NCBI GenBank assembly: GCA_021464525.1
Contig: JADRCO010000913.1
Coordinates: forward strand, 1-24,753
DNA length: 24,753 bases
Direction of reading: 5' to 3'
Source of the DNA: Rhizophagus sp. LPA8_4_AMF
Lineage: Eukaryota; Glomeromycota; Glomeromycetes; Glomerales; Glomeraceae
The position numbers were made by a program, and so were the translations under genes. This document shows positions 1 through 9,527 of the stretch, piece by piece (within the stretch, counting starts at the first letter, position 1; every line of letters starts with the position of its first letter). A model generated the notes under the pieces. The model worked only from the letters and a program-made list of their open reading frames with translations, made no database searches and was not told where the DNA came from.

Positions 1-707
1 GATTTAATATAAAGCTTATGAAAGTATAAAAAAGTTTAATTAATATGATGGTCATTCTGGGCAAATTAAACATTAAATAAATACAATGGTTGTTCGAATG
101 GGTAAGCAAGATATGAATATTTCAAAAATTGATGTACGAAATTTTAATTTGCTAAAATTTAGTTAGAATATATAAAATTTGCCCGAAACTATATAAAATA
201 TTTCAGAAATTATTTACAGACAAATGGGATAGCTAAAGGAGGAAATGAATATTAGTTTATTTAACAATTTATTCCTGGCGCATTAACTGATGATCGGAAA
301 CATTTTATTGGACATGATTCTTAATACTGATATTGAAAAAGTGTATATTTTTTGGCCAAATTTTGCTTGTATAATAAGTCTTATCTCAAGTTCTAATCTT
401 AGATCAAAAATAAATAATAAATAAATAATAAATAATCATATTTATATCGTTTACTACTTTTATATATAGTTGAAGAGTTTAAGAATAATCATCTTTATTG
501 ATTATTTCTTTATTTCAGTAACTTAAAACAAAACATTTTATCACTTTTTTTTTTTAATTATTTATTATTACTATATTATTGAGAATCTGGTAATTATCTT
601 CTATATATTGAAGGATACTAAAAAAAAATTCGTAAACAGTTGCTTACATCAAATTTACATTATACAACTATTAGTCGGTATCAAACAAGAAAATTAGTAA
701 ATACAGT
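1..707. other. AT-rich stretch, no gene seen
   Basis: I see no open frame with a recognisable product and no RNA gene in this stretch. It holds A/T runs and short AAATAAT repeats around 405-440. It lies downstream of the minus-strand remnant that ends at 708, so its right end could be that gene's 3' flank. Confidence 0.5.
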
Positions 708-1135
708 TTATACGAAATTTATAGTAGATTTACTATTTATGTTTACCATTTTGTTTTGTAAAATGATTGTTCTTTTGTTTGAAATCATTTTCCATTTTCT
801 TAAATACTTTCTCGCATCCTTTGTTCTTTTTCTGCGCCTCCTGCAGCTAATTTTAAATTGTTTTCCTATGCTCAAGTATATCTCATAAGCTATTTCTTCA
901 CTAACTTTCAATAAAAATTTTATAGTTTTAGTGTTAAGACAGATTATATTGTTGAAAAAACGTGGAGATTTATTATTATTTTTCTAATAAACCTATCTAT
1001 TTTGTTTGTGAAAACCGATTTTGATAATTTTCCAGTATTTCTAAAAAATTTCTGAAATATTAGAGCCATTTCTTCAAGTGATTGGCGAGAAAGAGTGTTT
1101 TTTATTCGATCCCATAATTCAATAGCTGTTGCAAA
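708..1135 (-). pseudogene. Unidentified coding remnant, 3' part, one frameshift
   Basis: Read on the minus strand, an open stretch begins after a TTTTAG acceptor-like site at 1135 with residues FATAIELWDRIKNTLSRQ and continues to about 985. The frame then has to shift once inside an AATAATAATAAAT tract. After the shift it runs through KVSEEIAYEIYLSIGKQF and a basic CRRRRKRTKDARKYLRKW segment to a stop at 708. Both halves have ordinary, non-repetitive amino-acid composition, which random AT-rich DNA would not give. I do not recognise the family. The basic, helical-looking tail could bind nucleic acid, but that is a guess. A donor-like GTAATC after ATCGATG near 1203 suggests an upstream exon, now next to or destroyed by the GTTTCGG repeat element. 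It may be a real gene if the frameshift is a sequencing error. Confidence 0.45.
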
Positions 1136-1215
1136 CTAAAATTTAAATAGATTTGATTTTGTTTTAAAAAATAAAAACAAATTATAAATAAAGATTACCA
1201 TCGATATTATACTTG

Positions 1216-1353
1216 TAGCCGAAACACCCCTAGTTTCGGCCAAGGTTTCGGCTTTAGGTTTCGGCTAGTTTCGGGTTTCAAAACCGTTTCCGAAACCGAA
1301 ACCCTGGTCGAAATCCGAAACCTAAGTCCGAAACTTTTTATTAGGCCGAAACC
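1216..1353. repeat. Palindromic GTTTCGG-repeat element
   Basis: About 140 bp carry at least ten copies of the heptamer GTTTCGG or its complement CCGAAAC. Plus-oriented copies dominate the left half and complementary copies the right half, so the element can fold back on itself. A perfect local hairpin, GCCGAAAC...GTTTCGGC, lies at 1218-1241. The region is far richer in G+C than its surroundings. It resembles a small foldback or MITE-type element. No clear target duplication was found. Confidence 0.6.
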
Positions 1354-1498
1354 CTAAAATGGAAATCAGATCAAATCTAATCTCTTTTTTACATTCTATA
1401 TTCGATATCATTAAAAAAAAATACATATGTGATTATCAAATCACATCACTAATGGTAGACCTTCCGCAAGTTGGACATTACATTATATACGTTCATAA

Positions 1499-1932
1499 AC
1501 TGCTAGTTTAAGTCAATATGGACATCCACTTGTAACTAGTGATATGCCATATTATTGTCCGAAGGACTATCATCATGCGCATAAATATTACACCAATTTT
1601 CATGGAGTTTATTCATACAATTTATGCTTAACGAAGTCTTTTGCTACAGAAAGAGTTGTAAAGGTAAATGCTTTATAATTTATAACCATTTTAATTGAGC
1701 TTTAGACATTGCAGTGCAATCAGTCCAATATCGCGCCGTTAATGAATTTTACTGTAAGCATCACTATAACAACAGATTGGGCACCACGAAACGGGAAGAT
1801 GGTGTTACCTACAATATTATACTTTTGCTGTCAAAATTACGAAATCTTTTCTTACAAAAGAACTTTAGTAATCCTCCAAATTCCTATTTTGTATATTGGG
1901 AGAACAAGATATTTACTAATCCTAATAGGTAG
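1499..1932 (+). pseudogene. Unidentified coding remnant, two open segments
   Basis: An open segment at 1499-1663 encodes QYGHPLVTSDMPYYCPKDYH followed by a Tyr/His-rich stretch and ends VVK at a GTAAAT donor-like site. A TTTAG acceptor-like site follows at 1701-1705. The next open segment (about 1714-1932) contains VNEFYCKHHYNNRLGTTKRE and ends PNSYFVYWENKIFTNPNR. The phases of the two segments do not join cleanly across the apparent intron, so I treat it as broken. The composition (Cys, Trp, His, Tyr) argues for former coding sequence, possibly from a mobile element, but I do not recognise the family. Plus-strand ORFs in the other frame here are shadows. Confidence 0.35.
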
Positions 1933-2274
1933 AGACATCCGTTTAGATTTGTTGAATTTTAATTTTATGACCTGATACTCTTCCGGCGCATACTAGTGCC
2001 TTCTTCAATGTTTGTTGCACCATACTTCGTATGTTCCACTAAAGTGATAGGTTAAATATCGTAATAAATTTACATATTTATAATTATTATACTAATTGTA
2101 AAAATTTGTACCGTATTTTTGATGCAATGCCACATTTAATAAAATTAATTTATACAAAGTATCATAAATTTAATCAAGGAAAATTTTTAGATCATACTTT
2201 ATTTATGAAATATTATTATAACAGTATTTTTAATACATTGCAATTTGAAGTTTAGCAAAAAAAATATTAGTTTA
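1933..2274. other. No gene seen
   Basis: AT-rich DNA between two decayed coding remnants that point toward each other. I see no RNA gene, regulatory site or long repeat. Confidence 0.5.
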
Positions 2275-2740
2275 AATATAATAGATGATAGGTTTATAGG
2301 TATTGGCAATCTTTAGGTGCTTTATCAAATTCCATGTGATAACTAGAAATTCCACATTTGTCGGGCCAAAGTACGGATCACTTTGTTTAAATATAACATC
2401 CAAGTTTGCATAATAAAGCGGTGAGCAATAACCCTTAAAAAATAGAGGGATTTGATCAAGGTTATTTAGACTAGGATTTCGCTCCTGCTGTAGTAAAGCG
2501 ACTCAATGATATTTCCGTGTTACGCAAAGGTAGTGTGATGAACATATATTTGGTAGCACAGTTTCTGGTTCTGGAATTTTGGTGATAAAGAAACACCCCA
2601 TTCGGGTGATCATCAAAGGTTATAACCTTACGATTTATGTCACAGGTGCATAGGTTATAACCTTTGATGATCACCCGAATGGGGTGTAAAGAAAAACATT
2701 ATCTGTATAAACCGAATAATTGATCATCATCGATCTATTC
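2275..2740 (-). pseudogene. Unidentified coding remnant split by a MITE
   Basis: On the minus strand, residues ERNPSLNNLDQIPLFFKGYC and then SPLYYANLDVIFKQSDPYFG, ending at a stop near 2275, form a convincing protein-like frame. Upstream, the same frame reads EPETVLPNICSSHYLCVTRK with one TGA stop before it joins. The hairpin MITE at 2593-2687 sits inside the remnant; removing it and one 6-bp target copy brings open sequence on both sides together. I do not recognise the family. It is non-functional as it stands because of the stop and the insertion. Confidence 0.4.
2593..2687. mobile_element. Hairpin MITE with 36-bp arms and 6-bp target duplication
   Basis: The arms at 2593-2628 and 2652-2687 are perfect reverse complements over 36 bp, beginning ACACCCCATTCGGGTG, around a 23-nt centre. 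The arm tips themselves contain the palindrome AGGTTATAACCT. AAAGAA is found directly before (2587-2592) and after (2688-2693), as expected for a target-site duplication. This is a miniature inverted-repeat element or fold-back element. The lack of any mismatch between the arms argues for recent insertion. Confidence 0.85.
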
Positions 2741-3358
2741 CTTAAATAGAAGGAAAAGAGTATACTCTGTAAATATTTAATAAGAAGTAACTTTCCTTTC
2801 CTGAGATAATCGGATTCCACGGTTTAATACTTTTAGCCTCATAAACCATTAAATAAAAAAGCTATTACGATTTGTAACTTATGTTGTAAATTTTTACACT
2901 ACATATCATTAGCCAATCGAATCTGATATTTGTGTTGCTTATCTTGGAAATTTTTTGCACACGTCAAATATAAGTCTTTATTTATTTCTATATTCCTTTT
3001 AAAAAAAAAAGAAAGATACAATATGACATACATTTTATTGTTAAGAATTAATCATTCAATTTTACAAATATAGTTTATATCTTCTAATATTAGATCAGAA
3101 TGTAAAAAAGAACGATTAATCAAAAAATAATATTTCTTTAAAACCGAATTGTCACCAAATAAATAATCATACTTCATTTACTTATTATTCTCATTTGGCA
3201 AATTTATTATTTTTTCCATATGTCCTTGTTATTTCAATCATGAATGCACCTTTGACGCGTTTTTGCCTATTGTGGAATTTGATAATAACTTTTTTTTTAA
3301 TAAATTTAAATTCTTTGATAATCTAAATTCTTTTGTAAGAGTGATTCTTTATACTTAC
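2741..3358. other. Upstream flank of first HMG-box gene
   Basis: No gene seen. The block at about 3228-3262 (TTATTTCAAT, then ATGCACCTTTGACGCG) has a degenerate counterpart about 260 bp upstream of the second HMG-box gene (6261-6285), so part of this stretch was probably duplicated with the gene and may be upstream control sequence. Confidence 0.4.
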
Positions 3359-3366
3359 TGATGCAA
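3359..3366 (+). promoter_or_regulatory. bZIP-type motif TGATGCAA upstream of HMG gene 1
   Basis: TGATGCAA lies 118 bp before the ATG. It matches the composite C/EBP-ATF type of bZIP site. The paralogue has TGACGCAACAAT at 6441-6452, about 93 bp before its ATG. Equivalent placement before both paralogues is the reason for the call; binding is inferred only. Confidence 0.35.
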
Positions 3367-3425
3367 CTTATTAATGAATTTATTTATTTAATGTAACTTA
3401 TAAAAATTAATAATGAAAAAATGAC

Positions 3426-3432
3426 TATAAAA
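3426..3432 (+). promoter_or_regulatory. TATA box of HMG gene 1
   Basis: TATAAAA lies 51 bp upstream of the ATG at 3477 and is followed after about 15-20 bp by a CTCAATT plus T-rich tract. The second HMG gene has the same TATAAAA, CTCAATT and pyrimidine tract at the same spacing, which makes a shared core promoter likely. Confidence 0.6.
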
Positions 3433-3476
3433 GAGTAAGAATTTTGACTCAATTCTTTTTTTCCGCAGGCCTCGTT

Positions 3477-3854
3477 ATGATGACAAGCTCAAATCGTTCA
3501 AGGAACAATCGTAATTTACGTTCCTCGAGAGCCCCTAATGGGTTCTCTTTTTATTTCAAGTTTATCAAAATTTGGTTAAAGAACCATCCGCCACGGAATA
3601 GGATGAAGGTAGCTGCAGAAATGTGGCACGCCCTTTCGGACACCGAAAAAAATAATTTCAAAAAGTTCGCCAACGATGATCGGGTTTTGAAACAAAAACC
3701 CCCAAAACCCATACCATCGTCAGTACCTTCGTCTAGCGATGATAATAAATCGTTAGTAATGATTTTTTCCGATCAAAGCGCTACGCCAATGCCGAGCGAT
3801 TTGAGCTTAAGAACCGAAGATTTCTTCGATTACGAAAAATACTATAAGGACTAA
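3477..3854 (+). CDS. Small MATA-type HMG-box protein (copy 1)
   Basis: A predicted 125-residue nuclear DNA-binding protein. The HMG box spans roughly residues 18-73. It opens with RAPNGFSFYF (compare RPPNAFILY of fungal mating-type HMG boxes), has the core Trp50 in EMWHALSDTEKNNF, and ends in a basic KKFAN...VLKQK stretch. A Pro/Ser linker and an acidic Tyr-rich tail (EDFFDYEKYY) follow. Small single-box proteins of this kind bend DNA and are strongly expanded in Rhizophagus-type fungi; a role in mating-like or developmental regulation is known for the family only. I chose the ATG at 3477 (with a second in-frame ATG at 3480) because the open frame upstream has no ATG and starts across the TATA box and T-rich leader. 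A CCGCAG just before the ATG could be a splice acceptor of a 5' UTR intron or a leader motif. It is tandem and co-oriented with 6534-6956. Confidence 0.85.
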   Translation: MMTSSNRSRNNRNLRSSRAPNGFSFYFKFIKIWLKNHPPRNRMKVAAEMWHALSDTEKNNFKKFANDDRVLKQKPPKPIPSSVPSSSDDNKSLVMIFSDQSATPMPSDLSLRTEDFFDYEKYYKD

Positions 3855-3886
3855 CAATTTTAACTAAGATTAGAATATATACTATA

Positions 3887-3900
3887 TGTACAGAGTATGT
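3887..3900 (+). repeat. 14-bp motif shared downstream of both HMG genes (first copy)
   Basis: TGTACAGAGTATGT occurs 32 bp after the stop of HMG gene 1 and again at 7157-7170, about 200 bp after the stop of HMG gene 2. In both places an AAGATAT string follows. It is probably a 3' UTR remnant of the duplication, possibly conserved for RNA processing. Confidence 0.55.
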
Positions 3901-6440
3901 TAAGATATCGAACTTATAAGTTACATTATGTATTTTATTTTTTACTCTCCCTCTTCTCTTTGAATACTTTATGATTTTATTATGTACTATATCAAATTTA
4001 TGATTAAAATATAAAAAATAAATCGAAATTTATGCTAAACATGATCTTTATGGCTTATAACTTCTTCCTTTCAATTGTAAAATATATTAATTAACAATTT
4101 CTGAGTAAAGGTTAAAGGGAAATGTAAGTAATATTTATTATTATTTTGTTACAGAATGTCATTAATTACAGCCTTTATTTTTGGACGAAACAAAGAGATT
4201 TGCTTAACCTTCAATAGTCGCATGCGCTAAAACTGTTTTTTACTTTTTTACTCTATTATACAAACTTTATACAAACTTTAATATTTTGTTAAAGTCTTTT
4301 CTTTTTTTAAAAAAATTATACATTTATTATGAATTTTCGAAACATTATATTGAAGGAAGATTGTGAATTCATTGATGTAAATTCAAAAATATTTATTCCT
4401 TTGTTATTACTAATATAATTTATATCAGATTATAGATTAGCTAAGAAAAATTTCTCTGGTTTAAAAAGTATATATGTATAATGAACTCTTTGGAAACAGA
4501 TAAAAATTTTATTAATATTAAAAGAACATGAATTTTACTATAATTGTTAAAATATAATTGGACAATCAAGATGACATAAAAAATTATTTTTAACAAATTT
4601 AATAGTTCGTTTAACATCTTCCCTTCCCTTCCCAATATCAGAACATAAATAATCAACGACAATACAGTTATATTACGGATATAAGTACCGCATATTTCGT
4701 TGCCGGAATACAAGGAAATGGTATATATGGACCTACCTTAAATCGGCTTAAATCAAATAAAATAGCCTAAAGAACTTGAAGGGGAAATGTTATAGTGCAT
4801 GAATTATAGTGCCGCTTTGTATTCATTTCTAAATAGACCAAATTATTTCAAATAGATCATAAATGCATTCCGTGGCACAAATCCGATCGATTCCATATAA
4901 GCAAAAAGAGAACGCTGAAAATAATTTGCAATTATTTTTAATATTTATGGATTTAAATATAATTTATATGGAAAATTTATTGAATTATGACAGATTACAG
5001 ATATTTCTCGAAATTTTCAGGCGTAAAACAATTACTATTGAATACATTATGTATTAATAGATAATCAGTTATAACTTATAAGCAGCGATTAATCAAGTTG
5101 ATCTTCAGCAGATCCTACATAAAGTAGCCAATGGTTTGTTTTTCTCTCGATTTCTCAATTTGGACTAGACTCTTTTTTTTACAAACGTTTCATTGTTTGA
5201 TTCTAAGATCGTGAACCTTTTTTCACATAATGAAGTCATGTATAATTAAAAAATAAATATTTTAAACTTAAAATATGATTCATATTTCTAAATTAGATTG
5301 TGATGTAAATATTTATTAGCGTTTGATTGATTAGTATAATGTCTTGATCCAATTTTCGTGAATATTATTTCCATTCGCTTTGTTAAATTGATGATTAATG
5401 CACATACGCTAACTAACTTTCTATGTAAATATGCAAAAGTTCTTTTTGATTTTTACCAAATTAAATTTGCTATCGGCTTTGGTAGAGTGATGAAGTATAA
5501 TTAACGCACAAACTTTGATTGTTTTATTCTTAGTGACGCAACAATCTAACGAATTTGTAATATTATTCATTATTCCAAATTAGAAATATTTTTTTTTTTT
5601 AAGGATACCGAATCTCGTTCGCCAAATGGTAATCGGCTTTCGGCAGAAATTGCACACACATTAGTTTCAAAATGAGAAAAATTTATAATCAGCAGATTTA
5701 TATAATCTATTATCAATTTAGTACTTTTGTAATGTTACATTAAATTAATATAACAAATTAACAAATATGTAATCACTTAGCTGACAAAACGCATTTTTTT
5801 TTATGAAAATAATGTTAAAAATCAATTTTTTCTGTAATTACATATTATTAATAACAAATTTAAAGCATGTTAGAGGTTGAGCTATTTCCTTAAGTCTGTA
5901 TTTAAAATTTCGGCATATGTTTGAATTTTGGTATATATTTAAAGTTGATTAATAATAAATGATAAGAAATTTAAAAAGATAATATAAATTTGATTTTTCA
6001 CGTGACATGTGATTGTGTTTCTGTATCCCTTTTTGGAATGATCGTTGATAAATTTCCGATTATATATCTATATCGCGCTATATTACTACATATTTGATCT
6101 TTTATAAAAACCGAATCACTTTTATTGACTTCTTTTTTTATGACTATATTCCTTTGATTATAAAATAAAATTGTGTAAATTCTATTATATAAAAATCAAG
6201 AGTCATGCATTTCATCAATAAGTTTTTTACCAATATGATTTAAGTCATCGTTCTTTGTTAATTTCAATTACGATGCACTTTTACGTATTACGGTTTATAA
6301 AAATATAATGAAGTAATAGCACTCCTTTTGGTTTAGATTTTTAATTAATTTAATTGATTATTCCATTTTCTTTTGTGATATCATTTAGTTGTACCATCCT
6401 GATTTAATGAATATAATGAACCTTTCAATTTTACGCATGC
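3901..6440. other. Spacer between the two HMG genes; no intact gene
   Basis: About 2.5 kb of AT-rich DNA. Short ORFs near 4441-4713 (minus) and 4863-5057 (plus) have no recognisable features and I do not call them. The bZIP-type string TGACGCAACAAT at 5534-5545 is identical to the one before HMG gene 2, and ATGCACATACGC near 5394 resembles another upstream block, so 5390-5550 may be an orphan copy of HMG upstream sequence. No HMG box was found after it. Confidence 0.45.
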
Positions 6441-6452
6441 TGACGCAACAAT
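6441..6452 (+). promoter_or_regulatory. bZIP-type motif TGACGCAACAAT upstream of HMG gene 2
   Basis: This 12-bp string lies about 93 bp before the HMG gene 2 ATG and recurs exactly at 5534-5545. TGACGCAA is the usual half-site composite for ATF/CREB- or C/EBP-type bZIP factors. The call rests on recurrence and position; function is inferred. Confidence 0.35.
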
Positions 6453-6484
6453 GAAGGCCTTACATTTGAAAGAAAAAATTGCTC

Positions 6485-6491
6485 TATAAAA
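6485..6491 (+). promoter_or_regulatory. TATA box of HMG gene 2
   Basis: TATAAAA is 49 bp before the ATG at 6534, followed by ACTCAATTTT and a pyrimidine-rich stretch ending TCTGCAG. The same order and spacing occur before HMG gene 1. Confidence 0.6.
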
Positions 6492-6520
6492 CAACTCAAT
6501 TTTCGCTCTTTTGGTCTGCA

Positions 6521-6540
6521 GTTATGACTAGTTATGACTA
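6521..6540 (+). repeat. 10-bp tandem duplication over the start codon, creating a tiny uORF
   Basis: GTTATGACTA is repeated twice back to back. The first copy places an ATG at 6524 that reads MTSYD and stops, overlapping the true start at 6534 in another frame. Copy 1 of the gene has no such duplication. The extra ATG could lower translation of the HMG protein. Confidence 0.75.
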
Positions 6541-6956
6541 AATCGTCGAATTCTCGTAAATTTTCAAAAGGTCATCAAAAAAAGTATGAAAATGCTTATA
6601 TAATTTTTTCCGATTTCTTTAGAAAAACTTTTTCCGGAGAGTTAAATGGAAGAAACGTATTGAAAGAGGCGGGGAAGTTTTGGCACTTCCTACCGAACGA
6701 AATGAAAAATCAGTTTACCGAATACGCCAATAGAAAAAGGATTTTAAAGAAAATTGGAGAAGGTTATACCATCTCAGAGATTAATGTTGAAAGAGAGAAT
6801 TCGACGTTATGTATTATATATGACGATCGTATTAATAGTAGTCATAACTCAACCCGAGAACTTAATCGTGCACCGAATATTTTACCAAAGCCGCGCTCTT
6901 TATCAACCGACGATGAGTACGAAAAACTCTTTAGCAATTTTATCAATTACGAATAA
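6534..6956 (+). CDS. Small MATA-type HMG-box protein (copy 2)
   Basis: A predicted 140-residue nuclear protein, paralogue of 3477-3854. Both start alike (MTKSSNSRK here, MMTSSNRSR there) and both have the HMG core Trp at residue 50. The box runs about residues 17-73: KYENAYIIFSDFFR, then GRNVLKEAGKFWHFLPNEMK, then a basic ANRKRILKK end. The usual RPPN opening is changed to KYEN, so minor-groove contacts may differ. The C-terminal region holds STLCIIYDDR (compare SLVMIFSDQ in copy 1) and an acidic DDEYEKLF tail, so homology extends beyond the box. Start: the ATG at 6534 is the one in frame with the box; an ATG 10 bp upstream belongs to a five-codon uORF. It shares TATA box and bZIP-type motif with copy 1. 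An overlapping frame at 6754-7011 is a shadow. Confidence 0.85.
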   Translation: MTKSSNSRKFSKGHQKKYENAYIIFSDFFRKTFSGELNGRNVLKEAGKFWHFLPNEMKNQFTEYANRKRILKKIGEGYTISEINVERENSTLCIIYDDRINSSHNSTRELNRAPNILPKPRSLSTDDEYEKLFSNFINYE

Positions 6957-7156
6957 ATTTTCTTTTTCGTTTCGTGAATTTTTAGATTATATGTGCTATT
7001 ATACTGTATAGGGTAGTTTAATTTTATATATATTCCTTTCCGGCTATTTGCACAGGGTTTATATTACGCTAATTTAAGTCATATACACGTTTTCTTCCCC
7101 GGCGGCCGTCGAATATTTTCTTTATCTCATTCGTTTAGTTTTCGAAAATATGCTAA

Positions 7157-7170
7157 TGTACAGAGTATGT
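7157..7170 (+). repeat. 14-bp motif shared downstream of both HMG genes (second copy)
   Basis: Second exact copy of TGTACAGAGTATGT, matching 3887-3900. Its presence after both genes shows that the duplication included the 3' flank. Confidence 0.55.
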
Positions 7171-8717
7171 AAGCTAATTTAAGATATGTATACGTTTCCT
7201 TAGTTTCGTCAAAATTTTTCTATAGATTATCGTTTATTTTATATATATATATATGTATGTTAATTCTTCAAATATCATAAAGATTAAGAATAAAGATTCT
7301 TACGCCGAAATATTTTTTAAACTTTAAATTTTCATTTTGATCTTGGTATACTCTATAGTGCTTTTTCTTAATCAAGAGAATAATTTATGCCAAACATTCA
7401 GTTCTCAGTATCTCATATTTAAAGTCGAGAATTATTTTACTTAATACTTTTAAAAGCTTTTAGCTGTGCCAGTATCATTTAGACGTAATGTACAACGACT
7501 AAGTATTAATATTTGCTTTGCCGTATTAATAATAATTATAATCAGTTTCAATAAATCATTCATTCTTATTTCTTGTGAATTGTAACAAATTAATAAGTTG
7601 GTTTACAATTTATTATAGTTAATTAAAATTGATTTATATATTGAAGCAATAGTTTTGTCATAAGAATTAGGTTCACAAGAAAAAGATAATAAATATTTTC
7701 TTCTTCAGGATAAGTGAAGAAAAAAATCATTTAAATTATTCATCGTAATTTTTACATATAAACACGTAATATAGGTTCGAAAAAATCATTCCACTATCTA
7801 ATATATTCTATATGTCTGACTTACATACATCATACATTCATACATATACACAAGATCAGCAGTTTATGAACCTTTTTTTTTCAATTTCGTCAATTTTGTT
7901 TAACTTCTCTCTTCTTTTAAAAAAATTTTTCCAGCTGCGCTCTTTAAAACAATTAAAAAAAAAAAATTATATTTTTACACTACATTGTAGTAATCATACG
8001 TTCATTACTACCAATATATTTTATATTACTAAAATCTATCCAATTCATTTTTGACGACTTTTGAAGTGCAAAGCGAACTCTAATATATATATAGTATCTA
8101 AATCAATTACGTTAAAGATCCCATATCCAATTTCGTTATAATTATTATTTCTTTTACTATCGAAATAGATACTGTATGTTTATTATTAGTCCGAAGTGTA
8201 CGATTATACGCGGCGTCCGTTCAGCACGTGACGATGTACAACAATAAAACCTTAAACAGAAACAACGGTTTCCGTTTCCAAGATGTGATTATTTTACAGT
8301 TAATAGACAACTATAAATAAGAAATAAAAAAAAGCAGTCGGTACTCGGTAGTTAGAGGAAATACGATCAATTTGAAAGTTTAGTCAATCTAATTCTCAAC
8401 TTTAAAGAGTCATATTAATAAATAACTTTAGGACTTTAGTCGTATTTTTTAATATATATTATATATTGTAATTCAATAAACAAATTTGATTTATGTTTTT
8501 TTTTATGTCATAATATCATTCATTATATTATAGTGTTGAGAAATTTAATATTTAACATTTTAATGGTACAAAGTCACAAAACTCACAAGTAGGACAATAT
8601 ACATAAATTGCCTCTTGTTATAATTTAATATATAATAATTATTAAATAATGTAAAATGTATATATAATGTATCATTTCCATATACAGGTTTATTTATTAT
8701 GGTAAATACAGTATTTG
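7171..8717. other. No gene seen; possible orphan promoter near 8225-8320
   Basis: AT-rich DNA without a convincing frame; the 80-codon open stretch at 7812-8054 is low-complexity. A CACGTG E-box at 8225-8230 and TATAAATA at 8312-8319 look promoter-like, but no coding sequence follows before the retroelement at 8733. It may drive a gene lost to insertions or a short RNA, or be chance. Confidence 0.35.
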
Positions 8718-8732
8718 GCATAAAAACTGAAT
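8718..8732. repeat. Target-site duplication, left copy
   Basis: GCATAAAAACTGAAT abuts the AAAT-repeat tail of the retroelement and is repeated exactly at 11551-11565. A 15-bp duplication is typical for target-primed insertion of LINE-type elements. Confidence 0.85.
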
Positions 8733-8829
8733 TTATTTATTTATTTATTTATTTTATGTAAAAGGAGGAGGAGTACATCAGAAATTACAATTTAAAAAAA
8801 GAGACAAAATTTCTATAAAAGACGCCTTC

Positions 8830-8846
8830 ACCCAGCAAAACTGGGT
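8830..8846 (-). other. 3' stem-loop of the retroelement
   Basis: ACCCAG-CAAAA-CTGGGT forms a perfect 6-bp stem with a 5-nt loop, about 75 bp before the AAAT tail of the minus-strand element. Some LINE clades have a 3' hairpin recognised by their reverse transcriptase; that role is an inference here. Confidence 0.5.
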
Positions 8847-9527
8847 CCTCACTTGATCTAATCAGACCTGACAAGCATCTCAACCGATGAATGTCAGTAA
8901 TTAATCAGAAATATATAAAAAGAAAAAAAGAAACCACCCAAGTAAACCCTAAACCTAAAAAAAAGAGATTAATTAACTGAAGAGTCAGACGGGAGACTAT
9001 CTATGAAACGGTCATCAAGGACCAAGTGGTAGGTAATTAAACATAAAATGGCACAAATCATGCGGGAAGAACAGTTCTATGTGAAGGTGACATATTATAA
9101 AGGTGATCATAAAACGGTCCACTATGTAGGAAATTCAGTCAAAACCCAGATTGTTCTTTCAACAAAAATGTTGCTACTCGTAAATCCTGTCAGGAGTAGA
9201 ATGATTCACACTATTTTAAGTTGGTAAAAGGTGTAAAAGTGTAAAAAAAGCTATGATAATTTGTAAAATAATAAATGCGTTTAAAAACGCGTTAGTGAGA
9301 AATGAAAAGCATGGCAGGTTTCACCCAACTGAAGGATCAAAAGCTAAGACCAACGTCTTGATGCGGGATTTCTTAGAACCAGAAGAACCAGATAGGATGC
9401 ATAAGGAAACATCTCTTTTAAGTGGATAATATTCCAATTCTTTGGTGTTATCTGATGAAACTGGACGAAAGCAATGGTCCAAATAACCACTACTGATATG
9501 TTATTGAAAGTCAACTGAAAAGGAGGA

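Noticed and set aside
4441..4713. 90-codon minus-strand open frame
   Set aside because: Ile/Leu-rich but no ATG context, domain or conserved partner; expected by chance in AT-rich DNA.
7812..8054. 80-codon plus-strand open frame
   Set aside because: Low-complexity Phe/Leu/Lys/Ser composition, no promoter or domain, no homologous-looking segments.
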